Shown: piece by piece, positions 32,964 through 41,827 of the stretch | How positions within the stretch are numbered: position 1 is the stretch's first letter | Layout: each line of letters opens with the position of its first letter | NCBI GenBank assembly: GCA_040391605.1 | Contig: JBEBXK010000011.1 | Location: forward strand, 41,958 to 105,957 | DNA: 64,000 nucleotides | Direction of reading: 5' to 3' | DNA from: Vulgatibacter incomptus_A | GTDB lineage: Bacteria; Myxococcota; Myxococcia; Myxococcales; Vulgatibacteraceae | Position numbers and translations under genes: made by a program | Notes under the pieces: model-generated | Database searches by the model: none | Told to the model about the DNA's origin: nothing | The model's input: only the letters and a program-made list of their open reading frames with translations

Positions 32964-33127
32964 GGCGCGGCACGCTAACACCGCTGCCGGCGGGATGCAC
33001 GACGTCAGCGCCCATGAGCGAGCGCCGCTGCCCGGGGGGAGGAGATCTCCTCCATCGCGCCATGCGAGCGTTCACTCCCGAAGGGAGCGCAGCCTTCGCG
33101 ATCGCCTCGCGAGCACCCAGAGCCTGC

Positions 33128-33166
33128 GAAAAAATCGCCCTCGCGCAGGGCGGGGGCAATTTTTTC
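33128..33166 (-). terminator. Rho-independent terminator with A/T tracts on both sides
   Basis: On the minus strand GCCCTGCGCGAGGGC folds and is followed by GATTTTTT. On the plus strand a longer stem forms from GAAAAAAT-GCCC-TC and its partner ending ATTTTTTC. It ends the operon of the TPR-AIM24 and transglycosylase genes, and is 165 bases upstream of pgsA. Confidence 0.85.
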
Positions 33167-33218
33167 ACGCGCGCTACGCGCTACGGCTCCTTCTAGCGCT
33201 CGCTCGCACCGGATCGCG

Positions 33219-33243
33219 GAGTTCGTGACTTCTTCACGAACTC
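33219..33243 (-). terminator. 9-bp perfect hairpin directly after the TPR-AIM24 stop
   Basis: GAGTTCGTG (33219-33227) and CACGAACTC (33235-33243) flank a 7-base loop, immediately past the stop. No T-run follows, so it may stabilise the 3' end of the transcript ahead of the stronger terminator at 33128. Confidence 0.5.
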
Positions 33244-34521
33244 TCAGGCGAGCAGCAGCACGTCTCCTTCGCCAGTGAGCTCGACCCACACTCCATCGGG
33301 CCCTTCATGCATCGCCAGGAGCCGCGGGGTCAGCGGGCCGGTCCAGCCCACCAGGCCCTGCTTCGGCACCCGAACGCTCTCATTGCCGAAGACCTGCTCG
33401 CTCTTGATCGGGCGCGGGGTGGCGAGGAGGACATAGCCCCGTCCCCGCAGCCGCACCAGGGCCAGATCCTGATCGCGGCCGGGCACCCTGCCGTTCTCCG
33501 CGTCGACCGCCTCCTCGAAGGCGAAGAGGTGCTCCTCCACGACGTAGGCGTCCTCCTCCAGGCGCATCGCGGCGAAGGCCCGCTCCACCCCTTCCACCCG
33601 CGACGAGAGGAAGAGCTGGCCGCCACCGGACGCCTGCCAGAGCTGCCGGGAGGGCGGCCCGAAGGGGCGATCGATCGTGCGCCCACCGAAGCGCTTGCGC
33701 AGCGGGGCCCAGGCGGTGTCGCCGCGGGCCACGACCAGGCCGTCGATCCGGGTCTGGATCCGTCCCGCGAAATCCACGGAGACGCCGCTCGAATCGATGG
33801 CGAAGGGGGATCCCCTGGGCCAGTGGAGGCGATTGGAGCGGACCGTCTCCGCCAGGGAAGGCGGGATCTCGTCAGGCGCCGACGAATGGATCGCCACCCG
33901 AGTCCGACGCTCCGACTCCGCGTCGGGATCGGGCACCCGCAGAAAGGGCTCGGTGGGGGTGCGGTGGATGTCTTTCGCTGCCGCCTCCGGCGCCGCCCTC
34001 GCGGTCATCGCCAGGGCCTGATCCATCTCCGCGGCCTTCGCCGCCGATCCCGCCCGGAGGAAGGCCTCCCGGGCCCGCTGGTAGTCGCCGCTCTGGGCGA
34101 AGGCGAGGCCGAGGTAGTTCTGCGCCTTGCGATGCTCCGGGGCGAGGCCGGTGGCGATCTCCAGGGTCCGGATCGCCTCCTCCAGCCTGCCGGCCTTGAG
34201 CTGCACCAACCCCAGGTTCACGTGGAGGGTGACGTCGAAGGGGTTGTCGCGGACCAGCGCGAGGTAGGTCTGGGCCGCCTCTTCCAACCGGCCCAACTTG
34301 AAATAGCAGAGGGCCAGCAGCCCCTGGGCCTTGGCGTCCTTGGGCCGCAGGGCCACCGCCTGCTCCAGCGCCGCCAGGGCGGCAGGAACGTCGCCTGCCG
34401 CGAGGTGGTCGCTGCCCTGGTGGAGTTGGCGGACGAACTCGCCATCGGCGGGCGCCTCGGCGCCATCGAGGGACCAACCCGACTCGATGCCCGCGTCTCG
34501 CGCGGTCGTCGTCTCACTCAC
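33244..34521 (-). CDS. TPR protein with AIM24-family C-terminal domain
   Basis: The 425-residue protein has an N-terminal block of three to four TPR-like repeats, residues 40-150 (LALCYFKLGRLEEAAQTY; NLGLVQLKAGRLEEAIRTL; YLGLAFAQSGDYQRAREAF), which bind partner proteins. From about residue 230 a beta-rich AIM24/DUF124 domain follows (VSVDFAGRIQTRIDGLVV; GGQLFLSSRVEG; VVEEHLFAFEE; LVRLRGRGYVLLATP). AIM24 domains form trefoil-like sandwiches of unknown function, sometimes on membranes. No signal is visible. The GTG start overlaps the stop of the lytic transglycosylase gene by 4 bases (GTGA), so the two are coupled and probably act together in envelope processes. The exact role is unknown. Confidence 0.82.
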   Translation of the reverse strand: MSETTTARDAGIESGWSLDGAEAPADGEFVRQLHQGSDHLAAGDVPAALAALEQAVALRPKDAKAQGLLALCYFKLGRLEEAAQTYLALVRDNPFDVTLHVNLGLVQLKAGRLEEAIRTLEIATGLAPEHRKAQNYLGLAFAQSGDYQRAREAFLRAGSAAKAAEMDQALAMTARAAPEAAAKDIHRTPTEPFLRVPDPDAESERRTRVAIHSSAPDEIPPSLAETVRSNRLHWPRGSPFAIDSSGVSVDFAGRIQTRIDGLVVARGDTAWAPLRKRFGGRTIDRPFGPPSRQLWQASGGGQLFLSSRVEGVERAFAAMRLEEDAYVVEEHLFAFEEAVDAENGRVPGRDQDLALVRLRGRGYVLLATPRPIKSEQVFGNESVRVPKQGLVGWTGPLTPRLLAMHEGPDGVWVELTGEGDVLLLA

Positions 34522-35165
34522 GTCTTGTCCTGCTCCGCGCTAAAGCTTCGATAGAGCGCGAGGACCCGCTGTACGTAGGTCTTCGTCTCCTCGAAGTTCG
34601 GGATGCCGCCGGCGCGACGCACCGCGTCCGGGCCGGCGTTGTAGGCGGCGATCACCTTGACCAGATCGCCGTCGAAGAGGTTGGTGAGCACTCGCAGGTA
34701 GCGCACGCCGCCGTGGATGTTCTCGCGGGGGTCGAAGGCGTCGTCCACATACATCGACACCGCGGTGGCGGGCATGAGCTGCATCAGGCCCATGGCGCCG
34801 GCGTGGGAGACGGCGGAGGGGTTGAAGTTCGACTCCGCCGCCGCGATCGCCCGGGCGAAGGCGAAGGGGATTCGATAGCGCTCGCAGGCCTCCCGCAGAT
34901 GGTCGTCGTAGTCCTTGACGTCCTTCGGACGAAAGGTGCGGGCGGGGCCGGAAGGGGCGGATCTCTCGCTCTTTCCCTCGAGGATCACGCGGATCCCGCC
35001 GTCCTTGGTCTTCTTCAACTTCGCCGGCGAGCGGCTCTTGGAGCCCAGGTTGCTGTAATGGACGACGCCGTCCTGGTCGACCCAGCTCCGGATCGAGTCC
35101 GAGTGGGCGGCCAGGGGCATGGCGGCCAGGATGCCGACGAGCAGGGCGGGCAGGAAGCGCAGCAT
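34518..35165 (-). CDS. Soluble-type lytic murein transglycosylase with DUF4124 domain
   Basis: Residues 1-22 form a signal peptide (MLRFLPALLVGILAAMPLAAHS), so the protein is periplasmic. Next comes a DUF4124 strand (RSWVDQDGVVHYSN) and a basic linker. The SLT domain shows the catalytic Glu in AAAESNFNPSAVS, then GAMGLMQLMPATA, HGGVRYL and AAYNAGP. It cleaves peptidoglycan between MurNAc and GlcNAc with anhydro product. Total 215 residues, ordinary. The start ATG 35165 gives the complete signal; an upstream ATG at 35237 would spoil it. Its stop overlaps the GTG of the TPR-AIM24 gene. Confidence 0.92.
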   Translation of the reverse strand: MLRFLPALLVGILAAMPLAAHSDSIRSWVDQDGVVHYSNLGSKSRSPAKLKKTKDGGIRVILEGKSERSAPSGPARTFRPKDVKDYDDHLREACERYRIPFAFARAIAAAESNFNPSAVSHAGAMGLMQLMPATAVSMYVDDAFDPRENIHGGVRYLRVLTNLFDGDLVKVIAAYNAGPDAVRRAGGIPNFEETKTYVQRVLALYRSFSAEQDKT

Positions 35166-35444
35166 GATCGAGTCGAACAAGGGGCAACAACCTACCACGT
35201 CGGATCCACGGCACAAAGATTCGCCCGAGGTGACCAATCGGCCCCCGCCCCTCCCGTGCCCGTAAGGCCCGCCCGCTTGCCCAGGTGATTGGCGCCAAGC
35301 TGATTCCCTGCTGCGACGAGACCGTTCGACGCCGGTCAGCTAGTGCACCGAGGGGCCCGGTCGGTGGTATAGGGCAAGACCTATCGGACGGCGATCGACA
35401 CCGGAGCATCGGCGGGCGAGCCATAGGCGCAAGGGTCTCCATTG

Positions 35445-37034
35445 ATGGCAGAACGCTTCGACACCCTGGTCATCGGCGGCGGGGTCGCCGGCCTCAGCTA
35501 CGCCCTGCGGGCGTCCACCTGGGGCACGGTGGCCATCCTCACCAAGGGCAACCGCGGCGACAGCAACACCCGATGGGCCCAGGGGGGCATCGCGGCGGTC
35601 CTCGATCCCGGCGACTCCTTCGAGGCTCACGTGGCAGACACCCTCGAGGCCGGCGCCGGCCTCTGCCATCGGGACGCCGTGGAGCTCTGTGTCCACGAGG
35701 CGCCGGAGACGATCCGCGACCTGGTGGACCTGGGGGTGGTCTTCTCGCAGCGGCAGCCCGGCGAGTTGGACCTCACCCTGGAGGGCGGCCACAGCGCCCG
35801 CCGGGTGGTCCACGCCAAGGACCTCACCGGGCGCGAGTTGGAGCGGGGGTTGATCGCGGCCTGCGAAGCCCATCCGAACATCCGCTTCTTCGACCACCAC
35901 ACGGCCATCGATCTCATCCTCTCGGCGCGAGCAGGGCAGTCCGGCCCCAACCGCGCGCTGGGTGCATGGGTGCTCGACGAGCGCACCGAGAGCGCCAAGA
36001 CCTTCCTGGCCAAGGTGACGGTCCTCGCCACAGGGGGTGCAGGCAAGGTCTACCTCTACACCACCAACCCCGACGTCGCCTCCGGCGATGGGCTGGCCAT
36101 GGCCTGGCGGGCGGGGGCCGTGGTGGCGAACATGGAGTTCTACCAATTCCACCCCACCTGCCTCTTCCATCCCAAGGCCAAGAGCTTTCTGATCTCGGAG
36201 TCCCTCCGGGGGGAAGGCGGGATCCTGCGGCGGGGCGACGGCGTCGCCTTCATGGACGGCTACCACCCCAGAGGATCCCTGGCCCCCCGCGACGTGGTGG
36301 CCCGCGCCATCGACGCCGAGATGAAGCGCACCGGCGATGAATGCGTCTTCCTCGACATGACCCACCACCCGCGATCGTTCCTCGCCGATCGCTTCCCCCA
36401 CATCATGTCGACCTGCCTGGAGTTCGGGATCGACATCGCCGCCCAGCCGATCCCGGTGGTCCCCGCCGCGCACTATCAATGCGGCGGTGTCATGGTCGAC
36501 CTGGACGGCCGCACCTCCGTGCCCAACCTCCTGGCCATCGGCGAGGTGAGCTGCACGGGGCTCCACGGCGCCAACCGCCTCGCCTCCAACTCCCTCCTCG
36601 AGGGCCTCGTCTTCGGCGCCCGTGCCGCCAACACGGCGCGCCTCCTCGCCCTGGAGGCGCCGGAGCCGCCGCCGGTCTCCGATTGGGATGAAGGCGCCGC
36701 CGCCCAGACCGACGAGGCCGTGGTGGTCGCCCACAACTGGGACGAGATCCGCCGGCTGATGTGGAATTATGTGGGGATCGTCCGGACCACGAAGCGACTC
36801 CAGCGCGCCAAGGCCCGCCTCGATCTGCTGCGGGAGGAGATCCGCCTCTATTACTGGCAGTACAAGCTCAACCGCGACTTCATCGAGCTTCGCAACATCG
36901 CCGACGTCGCCCACATGGTGGTGCGCTGCGCCCTGGAGCGGAAGGAGAGCCGAGGCCTCCACACCATCACAGACTATCCCGAGCGCGACGACCTTCAGTG
37001 GAGCCGCGACACCGTGATCTCCCGCAACGGCTGA
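35445..37034 (+). CDS. nadB: L-aspartate oxidase
   Basis: A flavoprotein that oxidises aspartate to iminoaspartate, first step of NAD synthesis. The FAD dinucleotide-binding GGGVAGLSYALRA is at residues 12-24. SNTRWAQGGIAAVL, HGANRLASNSLLEGLVFG and the SESLRGEGGILRR segment (active-site Arg) are all conserved. At 529 residues it matches the family, including its C-terminal helical domain. It is cytoplasmic. The ATG 35445 follows a TTG by one codon and has AGGG about 10 bases upstream. NadA and nadC are not in the window, so the pathway is dispersed. The next gene, osmC, starts 129 bases later with its own ribosome site. Confidence 0.97.
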   Translation: MAERFDTLVIGGGVAGLSYALRASTWGTVAILTKGNRGDSNTRWAQGGIAAVLDPGDSFEAHVADTLEAGAGLCHRDAVELCVHEAPETIRDLVDLGVVFSQRQPGELDLTLEGGHSARRVVHAKDLTGRELERGLIAACEAHPNIRFFDHHTAIDLILSARAGQSGPNRALGAWVLDERTESAKTFLAKVTVLATGGAGKVYLYTTNPDVASGDGLAMAWRAGAVVANMEFYQFHPTCLFHPKAKSFLISESLRGEGGILRRGDGVAFMDGYHPRGSLAPRDVVARAIDAEMKRTGDECVFLDMTHHPRSFLADRFPHIMSTCLEFGIDIAAQPIPVVPAAHYQCGGVMVDLDGRTSVPNLLAIGEVSCTGLHGANRLASNSLLEGLVFGARAANTARLLALEAPEPPPVSDWDEGAAAQTDEAVVVAHNWDEIRRLMWNYVGIVRTTKRLQRAKARLDLLREEIRLYYWQYKLNRDFIELRNIADVAHMVVRCALERKESRGLHTITDYPERDDLQWSRDTVISRNG

Positions 37035-37163
37035 TGGGACCTCCAGGTGCGCTCGATGGATGACAGTCCACCGCCACGTCGACTTGAGCCCCTCGCGCCA
37101 ACCTCGCAAAAGTCTCTCCGGTGCGCGGCCGACTCACGGCCCGCCGAACCAAGGAGAGAGACG

Positions 37164-37592
37164 ATGCCGACGAGAAAGGCCAGCGCGAGTTGGGAGGGCG
37201 GATTGAAGAGGGGGAAGGGATCGTTCAAGGGAGCCAGCGGGGCGATCGAGGCGCCCTACTCCTTCGGGACCCGCTTCGGCGACACCCCCGGGACCAACCC
37301 CGAGGAGCTCCTCGCCGCGGCCCAGGCAGCCTGCTTCAGCATGGCCCTCGCGCTCAGCCTGGAGAAGCAAGGGAAGACCCCTACCTCGATCCACACCGAC
37401 ACCGCCTGCACCATCCAGGAGCAGGGCGGCGGCTTCCAGATCACCAAGATGAAGATCGCCACGCGAGGCAGGGTGCCGGGCCTCGACGACGCCACCTTCA
37501 AGCGGCTGGCCCTGGCCACCAAGGACGGCTGCCCGGTCTCGAAGCTCTTCAAGGGCAACGTGGAGTTCGAGGTCGACGCGACCCTCGAATAG
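37164..37592 (+). CDS. OsmC family peroxiredoxin (OsmC subclass)
   Basis: The 142-residue protein reduces organic hydroperoxides with two Cys. The first is in AAAQAACFSMALAL and the second in DGCPVSKLFKG, at the family's spacing. The start ATG 37164 has AAGGAG 7 bases upstream. The fold needs a dimer, and the N-terminal strand GGLKRGKGSFKG is characteristic. It is a cytoplasmic stress protein. It stands alone after nadB and is convergent with the transporter-HEAT fusion. A hairpin follows at 37600. Confidence 0.95.
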   Translation: MPTRKASASWEGGLKRGKGSFKGASGAIEAPYSFGTRFGDTPGTNPEELLAAAQAACFSMALALSLEKQGKTPTSIHTDTACTIQEQGGGFQITKMKIATRGRVPGLDDATFKRLALATKDGCPVSKLFKGNVEFEVDATLE

Positions 37593-37599
37593 CAGCCTA

Positions 37600-37632
37600 G
37601 GGGCCCCGCCATGCAGCGCTCGCCGGGGCCCC
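37600..37632. terminator. GC-rich hairpin between convergent genes
   Basis: GGGGCCCCG (37600-37608) is the inverse of CGGGGCCCC (37624-37632), with a 15-base loop. It fills the 42 bases between the osmC stop and the fusion gene stop and likely terminates both. Confidence 0.6.
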
Positions 37633-37634
37633 CC

Positions 37635-40600
37635 TCATGACGCCTTGCGCGCGGGAGCCGCCTCACCAGCGGCGGCAGGCTCCGCTCCTGCCGCCACGTC
37701 GATCAGCCGGCGCATATGCCGGGTCACCGCCTCGAAGATCCCGCGGAGCAGCTCGGGTCGATCGGCGACCAGATCCAGGAAGTCGTGGCGATCGATGGCG
37801 AGCAGCCGGACCTCCGGAGCGGCGGCCGTCGCGGTCACGGGCCGGGGCGCGCTGTCCAGGAGGCTCGTCTCTCCGAAGGCGTCTCGTACACCCACGGTGA
37901 ATACCTCGCTGCCGAAGCGATCGAAGCGCACCCTCCCCTCCAGCACCACATAGAGCGCGTCGGCCTCCTCGCCTTCCACGAAGATGGTCTGACCTTCGCG
38001 GTACGAGGCCTCCTTGCCGATGGTGGCCAAGGCCACCAAGTCGTCGATGTCACAGCGGGCGAAGATGTCCGCCGCCTCCAGGAGGAAGACCCGCTCGATC
38101 ACGCTTGCGTCCAATGCACTCTCCTCTCCGGCGCCAGGGGGCAGCGGCGGGTTGTCGGGCCACGCGCGCCCAGCGGTGTAGATCGCCAGCGCCCGCAGGA
38201 TCTCGTCGTCGGAGACCGCGATCTCCAGCACCCGCGCCGGCGCGCGTTCCACCTGGGCCGGCACTCCGCCCCAAGGCTCGGGGAGCCGATGATAGCGGTC
38301 GAGCACCGGCAGCAGCGGCCGCCGCATCTCCTCGTCCAGCAGATGCTCCAGCAGCTCCAGGGCGTAGGCCCGCTCCCTGGCGTCCCCCGTGGTGAAGCGA
38401 CGCCACGCAGCCAGGAGCTGCCCCTCCGGATGGCGGAGCTGCAGCAGTCGGAAGATCACCTCCAGGTTCTGCTGCATGCGATCGCCCATGGCCCGGACCA
38501 GCAGCGATCGCGGCGGCAGCGCCGCCTCCAGATCCCGGTAGAGCGGCAGAAGGTACTCGTAGGTCCGCAGCCTGCGGAAGGTCGCCTCCTGCAGCCGCTG
38601 GGCGTCCACCACGATCTCCGGATGCTCGTCGTGGAGCCGCGAGAGGTTCGTGGCGATGCGGTAGCGCAGGTAGGCGTGCTCCTGGATGTTCGAGAAGAGC
38701 AGCGCCCGCGCCGCGGCGGCGGTGCCGATCTTCCGGAGGACCCGTGGCACCTCGAGGCGCAGCGACACCGGCCGGCTGCGATCGTCCATCATATGTGAGA
38801 GCGGACCGACCACCCGATCGCCATAGGCCGCCAGGGCGTTGCGGGCCGGCGCGCGGCTCAGGCGATCGGCGAGCAGCAGGCAGAGCGCCGGGATCAGGCT
38901 GGGCTCCATGGTGCGGCCGGCGGCAGCGCAGGCGATCCGCCGCACCTCCGGATCCCGATCCGCCAGAAAGGCGGCGAGGGCCGAGGCATGGAGCGACGGG
39001 CCCATCCGGCCCAGGGCCCGCGCCGTCTCGATCCGCTCCTCCACCGGGGCGTCCCGTCGATCCAGCCTCGCCGCCAGGGCCCGGCGGGCGGGGCCCCCCA
39101 CCCCCTCCCGCGGCGCGAGGGCCGCGATGGCGGCGCCGGAGAGCGGCGACTCGCTGCGTTCGAGCCAGGGCAGGAGCCGCTCGGCGGCCTTGGTGGGTGC
39201 GAGGCGCCCCAACGCCAGCGCCGCCTCATATTGGATCTGCGACTCATCCTCCACGAAGAGACGCTCGAGCTGCGGCAGGGCCTGGGTGATCATCCGATCC
39301 GCGATCAGCCGTACGGCAGCGAGGCGCACCCGCTGATCCGGATGGAGCAGGAGGTGGGGCAGATGCGGCAGGGGGTCGAAGCGCTGATCGTCGCGCAAGA
39401 TCGCCAGGGAGGTGAGCACCCCCATCGGCGACTGGCTCGCGAGCCCCGCCCGCAACGCCGCCCGAGCCTCGGCGCTCGCCAGGTGGCTCGCGCCCCGGCT
39501 CGCCGCCGGAGCCAGGCGATCTTCGATGGCGCGGATGTAGAAGCGCCGCGACGCCGTAAGCACTGCGACGTAGAGGGCCACGACCCCCACCACCGCGCCC
39601 ACCAGCACCTCGAGGCTGGCCCGGCTCCCGACCAGCAGGAGGAGCAGCCCGCCGGCGGCGAAGCCGATCTTCTTCACCAGTCCGTCGATCAGCGATCGGA
39701 CCTGGGGGCGCAGGGTGTCGGGGATCGGGCCATAGAGGAGTTGGAAGGCGGCGGGGTTCAGCGAGAGGCTCCCCGACGACTCCACCAGCCGCAGCGCGAA
39801 CGCGGGCCCCATCCCCGGGATCACGAAGGAGGCCAGGGCGGTTCCGGCGCTCGCCACCGGCGTCACCAGCAGGTATCGGAACACGCCGAAGCGCTCGAGG
39901 ATCCGCCCCGACGCCGTGAGCTGGAAGACCACCGCCACGATCCCCATCCAGAGGTTCAGCGCGCCGAAGAGCGCGGCCAGCTCCGCCTCCGAGTAGCGCG
40001 CCCCCGCCTGCACCCGGAAGATGTAGTCTGCCAGCGCGGTGAGGATCGCCAGCAGCAGCATCAGCGTCGCCAGCGCGCGGGGATAGGGGTTGCGCCAGAG
40101 GTAGGAGCGCGCATCCTTGTTTGGCTTGCGCCGATCCGCCCGGGACGCCTTCGGATCCTCCGGCGCCTGCCGCACCGCCCGGCGGAGCGAGGTCGACGCG
40201 GCCACGCAGATCAGCATCAGCGCCGAGGCCAGGGGCAGCAGCCCCACCGCGCCGATCCGGGCCCCCAGGAGTTGGGCCGAGAGCCCGGCGAGGATCGCCC
40301 CCGCCATCCCGGCGGCCCCCAGGATCCCGAAGATGCGGCGACTCGCCCGCTGGTCGAAGAGCTCCGACGCCGCCCCCCAGAAGCGGATGGAGATCAGCGT
40401 CGCGAAGGCCTCGCCGAAGAGGTAGACGACGATCACCGCCGCCGGCAGCTTCGCCTCCAGCGCCACCGCGAGGCCCGCCAGCAGCGCCGCCCCCAGGATC
40501 AGGCCCTGGCGCGGCAGGGCCTTCGCGAAGAGGCGACGCGCCACCGTCCCCGATCCCCATGCGGCGAGGCCGGTGACGAGGGCGCTGGCGATGTAGAGGA

Positions 40601-40766
40601 TCGGGAGGGTCTCGGCCCGGAAGCGCGAGACCACCAGGGCGTTCGACGCGCTCTTCACCAAGACCACGGCGGCGACGAAGGCCAGGTGGTAGAGGCCGGC
40701 GTACGCCGTCCGCCTGCCTTCGCTCGGGCGGATTCCCATGACCTGAGACAGGCGGGCAAGACTCAT
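37635..40766 (-). CDS. Npt1/Npt2 (ATP/ADP carrier-like) transporter fused to HEAT repeats and a cyclic-nucleotide-binding domain
   Basis: The product has about 1043 residues. Residues 1-425 have 10-12 hydrophobic spans and the layout of the Tlc/Npt nucleotide-transporter superfamily or its MFS relatives (LIDGLVKKIGFAAGGLLLLL; FGEAFATLISIRFWGAASELF). Residues 440-860 are HEAT-like repeats (RVRLAAVRLIADRM; IQYEAALALGRLAP; DPEVRRIACAAAG). Residues 885-1020 form a cNMP-binding domain (GQTIFVEGEEADALYVVLEG; GVRDAFGETSLLDSAPR, then TATAAAPEVRLLAI). The canonical phosphate-binding GE(T)xLL with FGE is kept, while the R of RxA lies in SAPRPVTATA. A sensor of cAMP or c-di-GMP might gate the carrier. 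ATG 40766 is preferred to TTG 40781. Confidence 0.85.
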   Translation of the reverse strand: MSLARLSQVMGIRPSEGRRTAYAGLYHLAFVAAVVLVKSASNALVVSRFRAETLPILYIASALVTGLAAWGSGTVARRLFAKALPRQGLILGAALLAGLAVALEAKLPAAVIVVYLFGEAFATLISIRFWGAASELFDQRASRRIFGILGAAGMAGAILAGLSAQLLGARIGAVGLLPLASALMLICVAASTSLRRAVRQAPEDPKASRADRRKPNKDARSYLWRNPYPRALATLMLLLAILTALADYIFRVQAGARYSEAELAALFGALNLWMGIVAVVFQLTASGRILERFGVFRYLLVTPVASAGTALASFVIPGMGPAFALRLVESSGSLSLNPAAFQLLYGPIPDTLRPQVRSLIDGLVKKIGFAAGGLLLLLVGSRASLEVLVGAVVGVVALYVAVLTASRRFYIRAIEDRLAPAASRGASHLASAEARAALRAGLASQSPMGVLTSLAILRDDQRFDPLPHLPHLLLHPDQRVRLAAVRLIADRMITQALPQLERLFVEDESQIQYEAALALGRLAPTKAAERLLPWLERSESPLSGAAIAALAPREGVGGPARRALAARLDRRDAPVEERIETARALGRMGPSLHASALAAFLADRDPEVRRIACAAAGRTMEPSLIPALCLLLADRLSRAPARNALAAYGDRVVGPLSHMMDDRSRPVSLRLEVPRVLRKIGTAAAARALLFSNIQEHAYLRYRIATNLSRLHDEHPEIVVDAQRLQEATFRRLRTYEYLLPLYRDLEAALPPRSLLVRAMGDRMQQNLEVIFRLLQLRHPEGQLLAAWRRFTTGDARERAYALELLEHLLDEEMRRPLLPVLDRYHRLPEPWGGVPAQVERAPARVLEIAVSDDEILRALAIYTAGRAWPDNPPLPPGAGEESALDASVIERVFLLEAADIFARCDIDDLVALATIGKEASYREGQTIFVEGEEADALYVVLEGRVRFDRFGSEVFTVGVRDAFGETSLLDSAPRPVTATAAAPEVRLLAIDRHDFLDLVADRPELLRGIFEAVTRHMRRLIDVAAGAEPAAAGEAAPARKAS

Positions 40767-41082
40767 CGTCGCTAGGTCCAAGTGCCCGAGATTCTATCCG
40801 CGCCGGACGCCCGTCGCCACCGGCGTTTGATCGCCCCTTGTGAAAGACCCGCATACGGCGCCAGACGCCGTCTGGACGATCGCGAGGGTGGTCGTCGATC
40901 CAGTCCCGCCAGAGATTCTGGACCCTCGCCCAGGAGGGTGGACTCGCGAGGCCCTCGCGGATCAGAAGGCTTGGATCTGCACCGCGTTCTGCAGACCCAG
41001 CACCCGCCGCTCCAGCTCGCGAGGCTCTCTTGCGCCTGCGAAGCGGATCGGCATGTGCCGCCCTCCGTGCGACCGAGTGGCG
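40767..41082. other. 316-bp intergenic region with several hairpins
   Basis: Between two minus-strand genes. It contains CCAGAC-gcc-GTCTGG (40861-40875) and a perfect CGCGAGG-C-CCTCGCG palindrome near 40948-40962, plus CCCTC/GAGGG between them. These could be terminators of the lipoprotein transcript or parts of the fusion gene's leader. No coding frame is supported. Confidence 0.4.
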
Positions 41083-41826
41083 CTATCGGATCGGCAGCTC
41101 CCAGGTCGGCTCGAGCCTCCCTACCGCCGAAGCAAATCGCAGGGTGACGCGGGCGCCGTCGGGATCGATGGTGGGCAGCCCTGCCTCATCCACCGCCGGG
41201 AAGCGCAGCCGGTACGACTCGCCGAATCGGTTGATGTAGGGATAGAGCGCCAGCAGGGTCGCGTCGGGCCTCGAGATCCTCTCGATGGAGATCGGCTCCA
41301 CCGCCGTCGCCTGGGGCCGCAGGAGCTCCACTCGCCAGATCGAGGTCGGCGAGGCCAGATCGTTCCAATCGAACCTCTTCGTGTACATGCTGACGAAGAA
41401 GTCGACGTACTCCGTCCCCTCCGCCTTCTCCGCCTCCAGGCGATCGCTGCGGGCCTCGTCCGAGAGGGCGAGGATCGTCGCCGTGGCCTCGACCCTCGCC
41501 TTGCGGAAGTCCTCCGACTGCCAGGTGGTGGCTAGGAAGACCCTCGCGTCGAAGTCCTCGTACGATGAGTTGTACCGTGTGTGACGATCAAGCGACTTGT
41601 AATAGGATGAGTCGTGGACGTTCACGGGAGTGGGGCGCCCGGCCCTCGGGCGGATCCCGGCAGGGGAACAGCCCCCGATCAGGAGGCCCAGCGCGAGAAG
41701 GAAGGCAGCCGTCAGCGAGCCGCGCAGCCTGCGCCGGCTCCAGCCGCCGTCGACCCATGCGGGCCAGGCGCCGATCCGCCCCTCTAGTCGACCCGGCCGG
41801 AGCGCAGTGGAAATCGCCCCCTCTCG
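41083..41826 (-). CDS. Lipoprotein of unknown function (start codon not identified)
   Basis: The frame is open, with good codon use, to the stop at 41083. It encodes RRRLRGSLTAAFLLALGLLI then GGC, a signal with lipobox LIGGC near 41670, and then about 195 residues. These include an Arg/Tyr-rich SYYKSLDRHTRYNSSYEDF segment, a helix (ARVEATATILALSDEARSD) and beta strands. No ATG, GTG or TTG lies in frame between the pyrE stop (41828) and the lipobox; only CTG, ATT and ATC. An ATG out of frame at 41760-41758 would start a peptide beginning MGRRRLE. A sequencing or natural frameshift, or a rare start, is possible. GTG at 41624 (VNVHDSSYY) would remove the signal. The end coordinate is approximate. 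Confidence 0.6.
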   Translation of the reverse strand, partial: REGAISTALRPGRLEGRIGAWPAWVDGGWSRRRLRGSLTAAFLLALGLLIGGCSPAGIRPRAGRPTPVNVHDSSYYKSLDRHTRYNSSYEDFDARVFLATTWQSEDFRKARVEATATILALSDEARSDRLEAEKAEGTEYVDFFVSMYTKRFDWNDLASPTSIWRVELLRPQATAVEPISIERISRPDATLLALYPYINRFGESYRLRFPAVDEAGLPTIDPDGARVTLRFASAVGRLEPTWELPIR

Positions 41827-41827
41827 A

